DNA from: JAULZV01 sp964401885
Lineage (GTDB): Bacteria > Patescibacteriota > Minisyncoccia > Phycocordibacterales > JAACPR01
Reading direction: 5' to 3'
Assembly: GCA_964401885.1 (NCBI GenBank)
Contig: CAYOAC010000029.1
Location: forward strand, 1 to 9,481
Length of the DNA: 9,481 bases
The notes beneath the pieces are model-generated. The model worked only from the letters and a program-made list of their open reading frames with translations. It had not been told where the DNA came from and ran no database searches. The translations under genes were made by a program, and so were the position numbers. This document shows, piece after piece, positions 1 through 5,243 of this stretch (position 1 is its first letter; each line of letters starts with the position of its first letter).

Positions 1-76
1 TCAAGTTTTTAGAAACGCAGTAATTTTTAAAAAATAACTAATTAATTTAATCAAAATAATTTGTTTTGTAATTAAA

Positions 77-107
77 AATAGGCCGAAGATGAAGTCTTCG
101 GCCTATT
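77..107 (-). terminator. Intrinsic terminator of the rsmE-lipoprotein unit
   Basis: A perfect 13-bp stem (aataggccgaaga at 77-89, tcttcggcctatt at 95-107) encloses a 5-nt loop. Read on the minus strand the stem runs into TTTTTAATT, which suits an intrinsic terminator. On the plus strand no T-run follows. It lies about 30 nt beyond the stop codon of the lipoprotein gene. Positions 1-76 to its left are AT-rich and hold nothing I can support. Confidence 0.85.
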
Positions 108-136
108 GAGAAACACAACTACTGAGGTGCTGACAC

Positions 137-472
137 CTATTGTTTAAGGGTCTCTTCTTCGGGGTATCGTGTTCTCCGTGGGATTAGTGTTTCCTCTGGT
201 TTTGGTTCAGGAAGTCTAATTACAACTCCTTCAAGTTTTTCAAAATCTTCACCAGAATAACCCAGTTCTATGGCTAAAAAACTAGGGGAGCAATTGCCGC
301 TAATGCCAATTTTTGGTAAATCTGACAATTTAACCGGTTCTCCTTTGAGAATTCTGTCGAGAAGTGCCTTTTTGCTCTGTCTTGTATTCAGGAGGTCAGT
401 TTTATTGTCTTCACCACACGCTGTAAGTAAAATTGATACAGCCACAATTAGAAGTTTTGGGAGCATTTTCAT
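137..472 (-). CDS. Small predicted lipoprotein, function unknown
   Basis: This is a 111-residue protein with a lipoprotein signal: positively charged start (K2, K6), a hydrophobic stretch at about 7-16, and a lipobox L16-T17-A18-C19. Cys19 would be lipidated after cleavage by signal peptidase II, and the mature part is anchored to the outer face of the membrane. The mature part is short, charged and proline-rich near the end, with one further cysteine (C61) and no domain I recognise. It starts 25 nt after the rsmE stop on the same strand, with no promoter between, so the two are probably co-transcribed. The ATG ending at 472 is taken as start; a second in-frame ATG two codons in would also keep the signal. 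No Shine-Dalgarno sequence is visible. The lipobox makes the localisation call fairly firm; the function is unknown. Confidence 0.75.
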   Translation of the reverse strand: MKMLPKLLIVAVSILLTACGEDNKTDLLNTRQSKKALLDRILKGEPVKLSDLPKIGISGNCSPSFLAIELGYSGEDFEKLEGVVIRLPEPKPEETLIPRRTRYPEEETLKQ

Positions 473-474
473 TC

Positions 475-501
475 ATAGAAAATACTACCACTATTTTCTA
501 T
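475..501 (-). other. Intercistronic hairpin between rsmE and the lipoprotein gene
   Basis: A perfect 10-bp AT-rich stem (atagaaaata at 475-484, tattttctat at 492-501) encloses a 7-nt loop. It contains the rsmE stop codon and ends two bases before the lipoprotein ATG. No T-run follows in either direction, so it is not a good terminator. It could influence start-site access or RNA processing, which is inference. Confidence 0.4.
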
Positions 502-1181
502 TGTGTCAACAGTGCAGATATTACTATTGCTGCCGTTTCGGTTTTTAAAACATTTTCCCCTATTTTATAAATATCTAATTTTTCGTCTTTAAATAGAGCT
601 ATTTCTCTTTGTGAAAAACCTCCTTCTGGCCCGATTAGAAAGTTTAATAAAGCTTTATTTTCATTTAATTTAAATATTTCTCCCTCAACATCAAAAATAG
701 TTGGTCTATATTCTTTTATTATGTCATCTATATTTTGAATAGAATGAAGGTTTGGAGTATCTATTCTTTGGGTCTGTTCACTTGCTTCTTCGATGATTTT
801 GTTGCTTCTTTCAATGTTTATATTGGTTTTTATTGTCCTGTCGGATATCACTGGATAAAAATCCGTCACTCCTATTTCTGTACATTTTTCAAGAATAAGC
901 TCAAACTTGTCTTTTTTGGGTATGCAAAAGAAAAGAGAAATTCTTTTATGTGGTGTTATTCGTTCCTTCTCTTTTATATTTGAAACTTTAATTTCGTCTC
1001 TAGAGATTTCTGACAAAACTCCATCAAAAGCACTTGTTTCGGTTTTTAAAACTATAGATTCCCCGACTTCAAGGCGTAAAACTTTAGATATTTGTTTTAT
1101 TATTTCGGTTTCTTTTATTGAAATTTCTTTTTGACCTTCAAACACTGTGTTTTTGGTTGTGAACCAATGGATTTTTTTCAT
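498..1181 (-). CDS. rsmE: 16S rRNA (uracil-1498-N3)-methyltransferase RsmE
   Basis: RsmE is a cytoplasmic SPOUT-fold enzyme that uses S-adenosylmethionine to methylate N3 of U1498 in 16S rRNA, in the decoding region of the small subunit. At 227 residues it is slightly shorter than the usual 240-250. The N-terminal PUA-like part spans roughly 1-70. The family signatures follow: EKCTEIGV at 98-105, EASEQTQRI at 132-140, and the SAM-binding trefoil-knot motifs LIGPEGG at 182-188 and VLKTETAA at 211-218. The order and spacing match the family. The start ATG ends at 1181; upstream is AT-rich with no Shine-Dalgarno sequence. The gene is divergent from clpP across 67 bp and leads into the lipoprotein gene 25 nt downstream, which looks like a chance operon partner. 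The identification is confident. Confidence 0.95.
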   Translation of the reverse strand: MKKIHWFTTKNTVFEGQKEISIKETEIIKQISKVLRLEVGESIVLKTETSAFDGVLSEISRDEIKVSNIKEKERITPHKRISLFFCIPKKDKFELILEKCTEIGVTDFYPVISDRTIKTNINIERSNKIIEEASEQTQRIDTPNLHSIQNIDDIIKEYRPTIFDVEGEIFKLNENKALLNFLIGPEGGFSQREIALFKDEKLDIYKIGENVLKTETAAIVISALLTQ

Positions 1182-1183
1182 AA

Positions 1184-1212
1184 TTGATTAAATTGCTAGT
1201 TTTTTGTATTGT
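1184..1212 (+). promoter_or_regulatory. Candidate clpP promoter
   Basis: TTGATT (1184-1189) and TATTGT (1207-1212) are separated by 17 bp in the 67-bp gap between rsmE and clpP. Each box matches the sigma-70 consensus at 4 of 6 bases. Transcription would start near 1219 and give a leader of about 30 nt. The same TATTGT -10 box appears before both tRNA genes. No clear promoter for rsmE was found on the other strand. Confidence 0.35.
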
Positions 1213-1248
1213 AGTCATACGACTTATTAAGACTTTAACAAAAATTAT

Positions 1249-1821
1249 ATGTTAATACCAACAGTTATAGACAAATCACAATTCGGAGAAAGAGCATATG
1301 ACATATTCTCACGTCTTCTCAAGGATCATATTATCTTTCTTGGAGACGGGATTGATGATCATGTTGCGAGTCTTGTTATTGCACAACTTCTTCATTTACA
1401 GGCTACAGACCCTAAAAAGGATATTTATTTATATGTAAACTCCCCTGGAGGGTCAGTTACCGCCGGATTAGCGATTATTGATACAATGAATCACATTAAG
1501 AATGATGTTGCAACAGTTTGTGTCGGAATGGCTGCTTCTATGGGCGCAATGATTCTTTCTTCTGGTACAAAAGGAAAACGTTTTGCTCTTCCTAATTCAG
1601 AAATAATGATTCATCAACCACATGGCGGTATGGAAGGACAGGTTTCTGATATTGAAATTAGAACAAAGTTGTATATACGACATAAGGAGAATCTTGCAAA
1701 GATGATGGCTAAAAACACCGGTCAAGACTTAAAGAAAGTAGAAAAAGATATGGATAGAGATTATTTCATGTCTGCTGATGAGGCTAAAAAATATGGAATT
1801 ATAGATAAGGTTTTGGTTTAA
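1249..1821 (+). CDS. clpP: ATP-dependent Clp protease proteolytic subunit ClpP
   Basis: ClpP is the serine peptidase core of the Clp protease: two stacked heptamer rings that degrade proteins unfolded and fed in by a ClpX- or ClpC-type ATPase. The 190-residue product is of normal length without a long propeptide. The N-terminal stretch LIPTVIDKSQFGERAYDIFS is the classic start. The oxyanion-strand motif is NSPGGSV (64-70), the nucleophile is S97 in GMAASMGA, the catalytic His is H122 in MIHQPHGG, and the acid is D171 in the MDRDYFMSA context. All catalytic residues are intact. It begins at the first ATG with no Shine-Dalgarno sequence. A strong hairpin terminator follows directly, so it is probably transcribed alone. 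No Clp ATPase is in this window. Confidence 0.97.
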   Translation: MLIPTVIDKSQFGERAYDIFSRLLKDHIIFLGDGIDDHVASLVIAQLLHLQATDPKKDIYLYVNSPGGSVTAGLAIIDTMNHIKNDVATVCVGMAASMGAMILSSGTKGKRFALPNSEIMIHQPHGGMEGQVSDIEIRTKLYIRHKENLAKMMAKNTGQDLKKVEKDMDRDYFMSADEAKKYGIIDKVLV

Positions 1822-1832
1822 TAAGAATTTAT

Positions 1833-1871
1833 AAATAAAAGGGCGGCCCCTGCGGGGCCGCCCTTTTATTT
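1833..1871 (+). terminator. Strong intrinsic terminator after clpP
   Basis: A perfect 18-bp stem (1833-1850 with 1854-1871) has a 3-nt loop (tgc). The core is GC-rich (gggcggcccc against ggggccgccc) and flanked by A-run and T-run, so it can act in both directions. It begins 11 nt after the clpP stop and isolates clpP from rny. Confidence 0.92.
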
Positions 1872-1898
1872 GCCCTTTTTCACCTTTTGAACTAATAT
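1870..1898 (+). promoter_or_regulatory. Candidate rny promoter
   Basis: TTGCCC (1870-1875) and TAATAT (1893-1898) are spaced by 17 bp, directly behind the clpP terminator. Only 9 nt separate the -10 box from the rny ATG, so the mRNA would have almost no leader. Because the strong terminator lies just upstream, rny needs its own promoter and this is the best candidate. Confidence 0.4.
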
Positions 1899-1907
1899 GC
1901 AAGAGTT

Positions 1908-3440
1908 ATGTCAACACTCGTAATAATAGCTATAATTTCTATATCTGCCTTGCTTGTTGGAGTCGCAATTGGTTGGTTTTTACGTTTTATTATTGCGCTC
2001 GGCCAAAAAGGCTCAATGGAACTCGAAATCAAAGAAATGATGCTTGAAGCACGTGAAGAAGTTGAAAGGATTACTCAAGAAGCTACAGAACACGCCAATC
2101 AAATTCTGAAGACGGCAAAAGATGAAAGTCTTGTTTTAAAGGAAAAACTCTCAAAAACTGAAGAGAGATTGATAAATAGAGAAAACCTCTTAGACAAAAG
2201 ACAGTTTGATCTTGATGAAGATAGAGAAAAATTGGATTCTTTAGAGGAAGAATTAAAGGGATCTATTATCAAAAATGAAGAAAAACAAGATCTTTTAATC
2301 GAAAAACTATCTCAAGCTGGCCACTTCTCTGTTTTGGAAGCACAAAAAGAACTTTTAAGCATTGTTGAAAAAGAATTCGATCAGGATTTAATGACAAGAC
2401 TTCATAAGTTAGAACTAGCAGGAAAAGAAAAACTTGATGCAAGAGCAAAAGACATTGTAATGTCTTCAATTCAAAGAATGAGTACACATATAAATAGTGA
2501 TTTTTTTGTTACAAATATTCATTTAGAAGAAGATGCTATTAAAGGAAAAATTATTGGGAAAGAAGGTAGAAATATAAAGGCTTTCGAAAGATTAACTGGT
2601 GTTGAAATTCTAGTAGATGACACACCTTCCATGGTTACGATCTCTTCTTTTGACCCTGTTAGAAGATATGTGGCCAAAATTGCTTTAGAGAATTTATTAA
2701 AAGACGGAAGAATTCAACCTGCAAAAATTGAAAAAGAAGTAGAAAATGCAGAAAAAGAAGTTCAAAAGATAATCAAAGAGAAAGGAGAACAAGCAGCTTA
2801 TGAATGTGGAGTATTTGGACTTGACCCAAAAGTTTTACATATATTAGGTAGATTACATTTTCGAACTAGTTATGGTCAAAATGTTTTGGAACACTCAAAA
2901 GAAATGACTCATATTGCGGGTATGATTGCTGAAGAAGTTGGTGCTGATGTTCGTGTGGCAAAGGCCGGAGCGCTTGTTCATGATATCGGTAAGGCACTTG
3001 ATCACGAAGTACCTGGGACCCATGTTGAAATAGGTAGAAGAATCTTACAGAAATTCGACACTAATCCCGAAATAATTAAGGCTATGCAATCTCATCATGA
3101 CGAGTATCCCCACAGCAATCTTGAATCAGTTATTGTTACAGTTGCTGATGCTATTTCCGGCGGTAGACCAGGCGCACGTCGTGAAAATGTGGAAAACTTT
3201 ATTAAGCGCCTAGAGGAGTTAGAATCAATCGCAAACAGTTTTGATGGTGTTGAAAAATCCTATGCCCTGTCTGCCGGAAGAGAGATCAGAGTGTTTGTTT
3301 CTCCTGAAAAAATATCTGATTTTGAAGCTCATGAATTGGCGAGAACTATTGCTCTTAGAATTGAAAAGGAACTTAAATATCCTGGTGAAATTAAGATAAC
3401 AATAATAAGAGAGAGTAAAGTAATTGAGTTTGCACGATAA
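1908..3440 (+). CDS. rny: Ribonuclease Y
   Basis: RNase Y is a membrane-anchored endoribonuclease that starts decay and processing of many mRNAs in bacteria lacking RNase E. The 510-residue product has the family layout: an N-terminal membrane segment (about 4-30), a long charged coiled coil (about 36-200), a KH RNA-binding domain with GKIIGKEGRN at 213-222, and a metal-dependent HD domain with H329 in VLEHS, the HD pair H358-D359 in LVHDIGKA, and D414 in VADAISG. The conserved C-terminal stretch around YALSAGREIRV (452-462) is also present. Length matches the usual 510-520. It starts at an ATG with no good Shine-Dalgarno sequence. No strong terminator follows; only a weak 6-bp hairpin (3441-3456) lies before the HU promoter, so some read-through into the HU gene is possible. 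Confidence 0.97.
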   Translation: MSTLVIIAIISISALLVGVAIGWFLRFIIALGQKGSMELEIKEMMLEAREEVERITQEATEHANQILKTAKDESLVLKEKLSKTEERLINRENLLDKRQFDLDEDREKLDSLEEELKGSIIKNEEKQDLLIEKLSQAGHFSVLEAQKELLSIVEKEFDQDLMTRLHKLELAGKEKLDARAKDIVMSSIQRMSTHINSDFFVTNIHLEEDAIKGKIIGKEGRNIKAFERLTGVEILVDDTPSMVTISSFDPVRRYVAKIALENLLKDGRIQPAKIEKEVENAEKEVQKIIKEKGEQAAYECGVFGLDPKVLHILGRLHFRTSYGQNVLEHSKEMTHIAGMIAEEVGADVRVAKAGALVHDIGKALDHEVPGTHVEIGRRILQKFDTNPEIIKAMQSHHDEYPHSNLESVIVTVADAISGGRPGARRENVENFIKRLEELESIANSFDGVEKSYALSAGREIRVFVSPEKISDFEAHELARTIALRIEKELKYPGEIKITIIRESKVIEFAR

Positions 3441-3474
3441 TTTGACCAATGTCAAAATATGTTTTGTATTTTTT

Positions 3475-3494
3475 ATTATATTGCACAATATAAT
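3475..3494. repeat. Dyad covering the -35 box of the HU promoter
   Basis: Nine-base arms attatattg (3475-3483) and caatataat (3486-3494) flank a 2-nt centre. The -35 hexamer TTGCAC (3481-3486) sits at the middle of the dyad. This placement fits a binding site for a dimeric regulator, but AT-rich DNA also makes short dyads by chance. Confidence 0.5.
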
Positions 3495-3508
3495 GCATTT
3501 TCTATAAT
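3481..3508 (+). promoter_or_regulatory. Promoter of the HU gene
   Basis: TTGCAC (3481-3486) and a perfect TATAAT (3503-3508) are spaced by 16 bp. Transcription would start near 3515, giving a leader of about 42 nt, longer than most others here. A second TATAAT overlaps the dyad at 3489-3494 but is 19 bp from its nearest -35-like TTGTAT. No Shine-Dalgarno sequence is visible in the leader. Confidence 0.7.
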
Positions 3509-3556
3509 AATAGAAGCTTTACATAAGCGAACCTTAGCAATTAATTAATTTTGATC

Positions 3557-3829
3557 ATGAACAAAGCAAGTCTTGTTGAAAAAGTTCAAGCAGTATTAGG
3601 TGGAACAAAAGCGGATGCAGAACGAGCAGTTGAAGCGCTTTTCGAAGCTATTACTGGAGAAATGAAAAAAGGTGGTGAAGTTTCAGTAGCTGGATTCGGA
3701 ATCTTTTCTGTAAAGAAAAGAGCAGCTCGAACAGCTAGAAACCCACGAACAGGTGAAGCTGTAAAAGTTCCAGCAATGAATGTTCCAAAATTCAGAGCAG
3801 CAAAAGCATTGAAAGATTCAGTAAAATAA
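3557..3829 (+). CDS. hup: HU-family nucleoid DNA-binding protein
   Basis: This is a 90-residue basic protein of exactly HU size. HU dimers bend and wrap double-stranded DNA with little sequence preference and help organise the nucleoid. The signature region reads GFGIFSVKKRAARTARNPRTGE in sense, with P63 in RNPRTGE as the proline at the tip of the DNA-binding arm. The usual Gly before RNP is Ala (A60). The C-terminal helix VPKFRAAKALKDSVK is typical. The ATG at 3557 is chosen because MNKASLVEKV is the standard N-terminus; the in-frame TTG at 3551 would add two residues without support. It has its own promoter and is followed by a strong terminator, so it is monocistronic. HU and IHF are hard to tell apart by sequence, but HU fits best. 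Confidence 0.95.
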   Translation: MNKASLVEKVQAVLGGTKADAERAVEALFEAITGEMKKGGEVSVAGFGIFSVKKRAARTARNPRTGEAVKVPAMNVPKFRAAKALKDSVK

Positions 3830-3845
3830 TTTACTTTAATTTTTC

Positions 3846-3888
3846 AAAAATAAAAAACTCCCGCGGAAGACGGGAGTTTTTTATTTTT
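3846..3888. terminator. Bidirectional terminator between HU and the aminotransferase gene
   Basis: A perfect 18-bp stem (3846-3863 with 3871-3888) encloses a 7-nt loop. The GC core is ctcccg against cgggag, flanked by an A-run on the left and a T-run on the right, so it works for both convergent genes. Its right arm overlaps the stop codon of the minus-strand aminotransferase gene (3887-3889). Confidence 0.9.
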
Positions 3889-4702
3889 ATATTTTTAAGT
3901 ATTCTTCAAGTAGTTTTTTTGTGACATTCCCCACCTTACCATCTTTAATTATTTTAGAATCAATTTTAACAACAGGTAAAACTTTTTTATTTGTTGCTGT
4001 CAAAAAAACTTCATCGGCACCAAAGAGTTCTTCAATTAAAATTTCTTTTTCTACAATTTCGTATTTTAATTTTTTTGAAATTTCAATAACTAATTTTCTA
4101 GTAATTCCTTTTAGAATATTATCCTTAGGTGTGTATAGTATAGAATTTTTAACAATGAAAATATTGCTGGTTGATGCTTCCAAAACTTTACCATCATATG
4201 TGTATAAAATTTCTATAGCTTTTTCTTTTTTTCTTTTCTTCTGTAAAAGAACGGCTTGCATATAATTTGAATTTTTTGCATAAGGTAAAATCCTTTGATG
4301 TTCTTGTGTAATTAATTTTGCTCCATTTTTGTAAACTGAATCTGGTATATCTTTTAATTTTTCAAAAAGAATATAAAAAATTGGATTGCTTGGTTCAAGA
4401 CCATTCTTAGTTTCTCCTCCGGTTAAGACAAATCTTACTTGATAATCATAATCTTTATTTTTTGAAATTAGCTGTGTAAGAGCTTTTGATATTTCTGAAT
4501 CAGAAAAAGAAAGTTTCAACCCCATTAATTTAGAAGTGTTTCTAAATCTTTTCATGTGGTCTTTAAATTGAAATGGTTTGCTATTATAAATTCTCATGAA
4601 GTCAAAAGCTGCGTAACCTCTGAGAACAGCAATATCATTTAACATTAATAATGGTTTGTCCGAATTAATAATCTTTCCGTTAAAAAAACAATATTTATAC
4701 AT
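3887..4702 (-). CDS. Class IV PLP-dependent aminotransferase
   Basis: A 271-residue protein of the fold-type IV PLP family, which includes branched-chain aminotransferase, D-amino acid aminotransferase and aminodeoxychorismate lyase. Visible landmarks are the N-terminal strand FFNGKII (6-12), LRGYAAFDFMRIYN (27-40, a variant of the usual GDGvFE region), FKDHMKRF (46-53), the likely PLP-binding lysine K143 in YAKNSNYMQA, the pyridine-N contact E175 in VLEASTSNIFIV, and the phosphate-binding GITR (199-202). The C-terminal TATNKKVLPV (235-244) is also family-like. The enzyme would be cytoplasmic and transfer amino groups to or from a keto acid. The exact substrate cannot be told from sequence alone. 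It stands alone, with its own -10 element and terminator, and no biosynthetic neighbours. Confidence 0.88.
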   Translation of the reverse strand: MYKYCFFNGKIINSDKPLLMLNDIAVLRGYAAFDFMRIYNSKPFQFKDHMKRFRNTSKLMGLKLSFSDSEISKALTQLISKNKDYDYQVRFVLTGGETKNGLEPSNPIFYILFEKLKDIPDSVYKNGAKLITQEHQRILPYAKNSNYMQAVLLQKKRKKEKAIEILYTYDGKVLEASTSNIFIVKNSILYTPKDNILKGITRKLVIEISKKLKYEIVEKEILIEELFGADEVFLTATNKKVLPVVKIDSKIIKDGKVGNVTKKLLEEYLKI

Positions 4703-4711
4703 AGTGGGGAT

Positions 4712-4720
4712 ATTTTAACA
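4712..4720 (-). promoter_or_regulatory. Extended -10 element of the aminotransferase gene
   Basis: On the minus strand the sequence TGTTAAAAT matches the extended -10 pattern TGn plus a TATAAT-like hexamer (TAAAAT, 4712-4717). It ends 9 nt before the ATG, so the transcript would have almost no leader. No good -35 box is visible. Confidence 0.45.
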
Positions 4721-4809
4721 TAGAGAGGGTTTATAAATAAAATAGGAAATATAAAAAAAGGAATCATTCTGCAGTTTTTAAATTCATAAATTCACTTCAT
4801 ATATAAGAG

Positions 4810-4937
4810 ATGTGGGAATCGGTCACAAGTTTTCTCGTTTCACTCGAAACTCGCGACCCCGCCTCGCCGACCCAGGTCCTCGTTATTCACTCGGACACAG
4901 GGTGTCCCGGCTCCGGCCTTCGATTCCCTCTCCACAT
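4810..4937. other. GC-rich island with closing inverted repeat; nature unknown
   Basis: These 128 bp are about 59% GC by hand count inside very AT-rich flanks. The ends pair: ATGTGG (4810-4815) with CCACAT (4932-4937), and GAATCG (4816-4821) with CGATTC (4921-4926). An alternative is one 8-bp helix, GGGAATCG (4814-4821) with CGATTCCC (4921-4928). Inside are hairpins GTTTC-actc-GAAAC (4837-4850) and GGACAC-agg-GTGTCC (4893-4907). An imperfect direct repeat, ctcgtttcactcg (4834-4846) and ctcgttattcactcg (4879-4893), is also present. A 47-codon ATG frame (4810-4953) crosses it, but more than one frame is open, as expected of GC-rich DNA. It could be a structured RNA, a dispersed repeat or an insertion remnant. 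It lies between the tRNA-Gly terminator and the aminotransferase promoter. Confidence 0.55.
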
Positions 4938-4939
4938 AT

Positions 4940-5006
4940 CACAAGTGAAATAAAATAAAAACAACACATCCTTTGGATGTGTTGTTTTTATTTTATTTCA
5001 CTTGTG
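4940..5006 (-). terminator. Very long perfect hairpin ending tRNA-Gly
   Basis: A perfect 32-bp stem (4940-4971 with 4975-5006) encloses a 3-nt loop (ttt). The inner part, acaacacatcc against ggatgtgttgt followed by tttttattttattt, is a good intrinsic terminator in both directions. On the minus strand it starts directly at the tRNA-Gly 3' end. The complementarity continues past the T-run through TTTCACTTGTG, which ordinary termination does not need. Confidence 0.85.
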
Positions 5007-5077
5007 TGCGGGTGGGGGGAATCGAACCCCCGTCCACTGCTTGGAAGGCAGTTATTCTACCACTAAACTACACCCGC
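5007..5077 (-). tRNA. tRNA-Gly (anticodon TCC)
   Basis: The 71-nt gene folds as a complete cloverleaf: acceptor stem GCGGGTG/CACCCGC, D-arm with AGTGGTAG, anticodon stem ACTGC/GCAGT, loop CTTCCAA with anticodon TCC (plus-strand gga at 5043-5045), a 4-nt variable region, and T-stem GGGGG/CCCCC with loop TTCGATT. It would read GGA and probably other Gly codons by wobble. The discriminator base is A, and CCA is not encoded (the next bases are CAC), so a CCA-adding enzyme is required. Most bacterial tRNA-Gly carry U73, so A73 is notable. Confidence 0.96.
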
Positions 5078-5088
5078 AAATGAGGGGT

Positions 5089-5112
5089 ACAATAAATGTT
5101 AACATTTATTGT
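5089..5112. repeat. Perfect 24-nt palindrome in the tRNA-Gly promoter
   Basis: The arms acaataaatgtt (5089-5100) and aacatttattgt (5101-5112) are exact reverse complements with no spacer. Short outer arms tgag (5081-5084) and ctca (5113-5116) extend the symmetry. It could be an operator for a dimeric protein. Because it is symmetric, it also puts a TATTGT on the plus strand (5107-5112) facing the other way. Confidence 0.75.
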
Positions 5113-5117
5113 CTCAG
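5089..5117 (-). promoter_or_regulatory. Candidate tRNA-Gly promoter
   Basis: On the minus strand CTGAGA (plus 5112-5117) and TATTGT (plus 5089-5094) are spaced by 17 bp, each with 4 of 6 consensus bases. Transcription would start near 5082, about 5 nt before the mature tRNA. The spacer and the -10 box coincide with a 24-nt palindrome. Confidence 0.45.
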
Positions 5118-5123
5118 AATGCA

Positions 5124-5153
5124 GCGGTATGCAAGCTATCTGCTTACACCCGC
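5124..5153 (-). other. Stem-loop upstream of the tRNA-Gly promoter
   Basis: Read on the minus strand, GCGGGTGTAAGC pairs with GCTTGCATACCGC around loop AGATA, giving 12 pairs with one bulged A and two G-U wobbles. On the plus strand the wobbles become A-C mismatches, so a minus-strand RNA folds better. The first ten bases (TGCGGGTGTA) repeat the 5' end of tRNA-Gly exactly (plus tacacccgca at 5069-5078 and 5145-5154). Function unknown. Confidence 0.4.
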
Positions 5154-5162
5154 ATCAGTCGG

Positions 5163-5185
5163 CTGAAAATTACTTTTCAGTTTTT
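5163..5185 (+). terminator. Orphan plus-strand terminator
   Basis: A 7-bp stem (ctgaaaa at 5163-5169, ttttcag at 5174-5180) with loop ttac is followed at once by TTTTT (5181-5185). It points to the right, but no plus-strand gene ends here; the nearest upstream plus-strand gene is HU, far to the left. It may end a small RNA starting near the palindrome, or block read-through into the protease gene. Confidence 0.55.
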
Positions 5186-5227
5186 AGAATATATCAGAAA
5201 TTTAGACTGTAATCAATACTTAGTCGA

Positions 5228-5236
5228 TGATATAAT
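5228..5236 (+). promoter_or_regulatory. Extended -10 promoter of the serine protease gene
   Basis: TGATATAAT is a perfect extended -10 element (TGn-TATAAT, hexamer 5231-5236). Exactly 7 nt follow before the ATG at 5244, so transcription should start at or next to the start codon and yield a leaderless mRNA. The -35 region is weak. The element also argues against any start upstream of 5244. Confidence 0.65.
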
Positions 5237-5243
5237 ATTTTGG

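Noticed and set aside
126..139. Small 5-bp hairpin (aggtg/cacct) at the lipoprotein stop codon
   Set aside because: Short and without a T-run; the 13-bp hairpin at 77-107 is the convincing terminator.
3441..3456. 6-bp hairpin after rny as a terminator
   Set aside because: The stem is weak (tttgac/gtcaaa) and the T-rich stretch starts some ten bases later.
3551..3556. TTG start for HU giving two extra residues
   Set aside because: The ATG at 3557 gives the standard 90-residue HU with a typical MNKASL start.
3921..4265. 114-codon plus-strand frame opposite the aminotransferase
   Set aside because: It is a shadow of the class IV aminotransferase, which has the full set of PLP-site motifs.
4900..4937. 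tRNA-Ser-like 3' end in the GC-rich island
   Set aside because: The T-arm would need cggcc to pair with ccctc, which does not work, and no anticodon arm can be found.
4810..4953. 47-codon ATG frame through the GC-rich island
   Set aside because: Other frames are open as well in this GC-rich stretch, the product has no recognisable domain, and the frame ends inside the terminator stem. Kept only as a testable alternative.
5109..5243. N-terminal extension of the serine protease from a TTG at 5109
   Set aside because: The 45 extra codons cross a palindrome and a terminator and do not look like protein, while a perfect extended -10 box lies 7 nt before the ATG at 5244, which begins a membrane segment.
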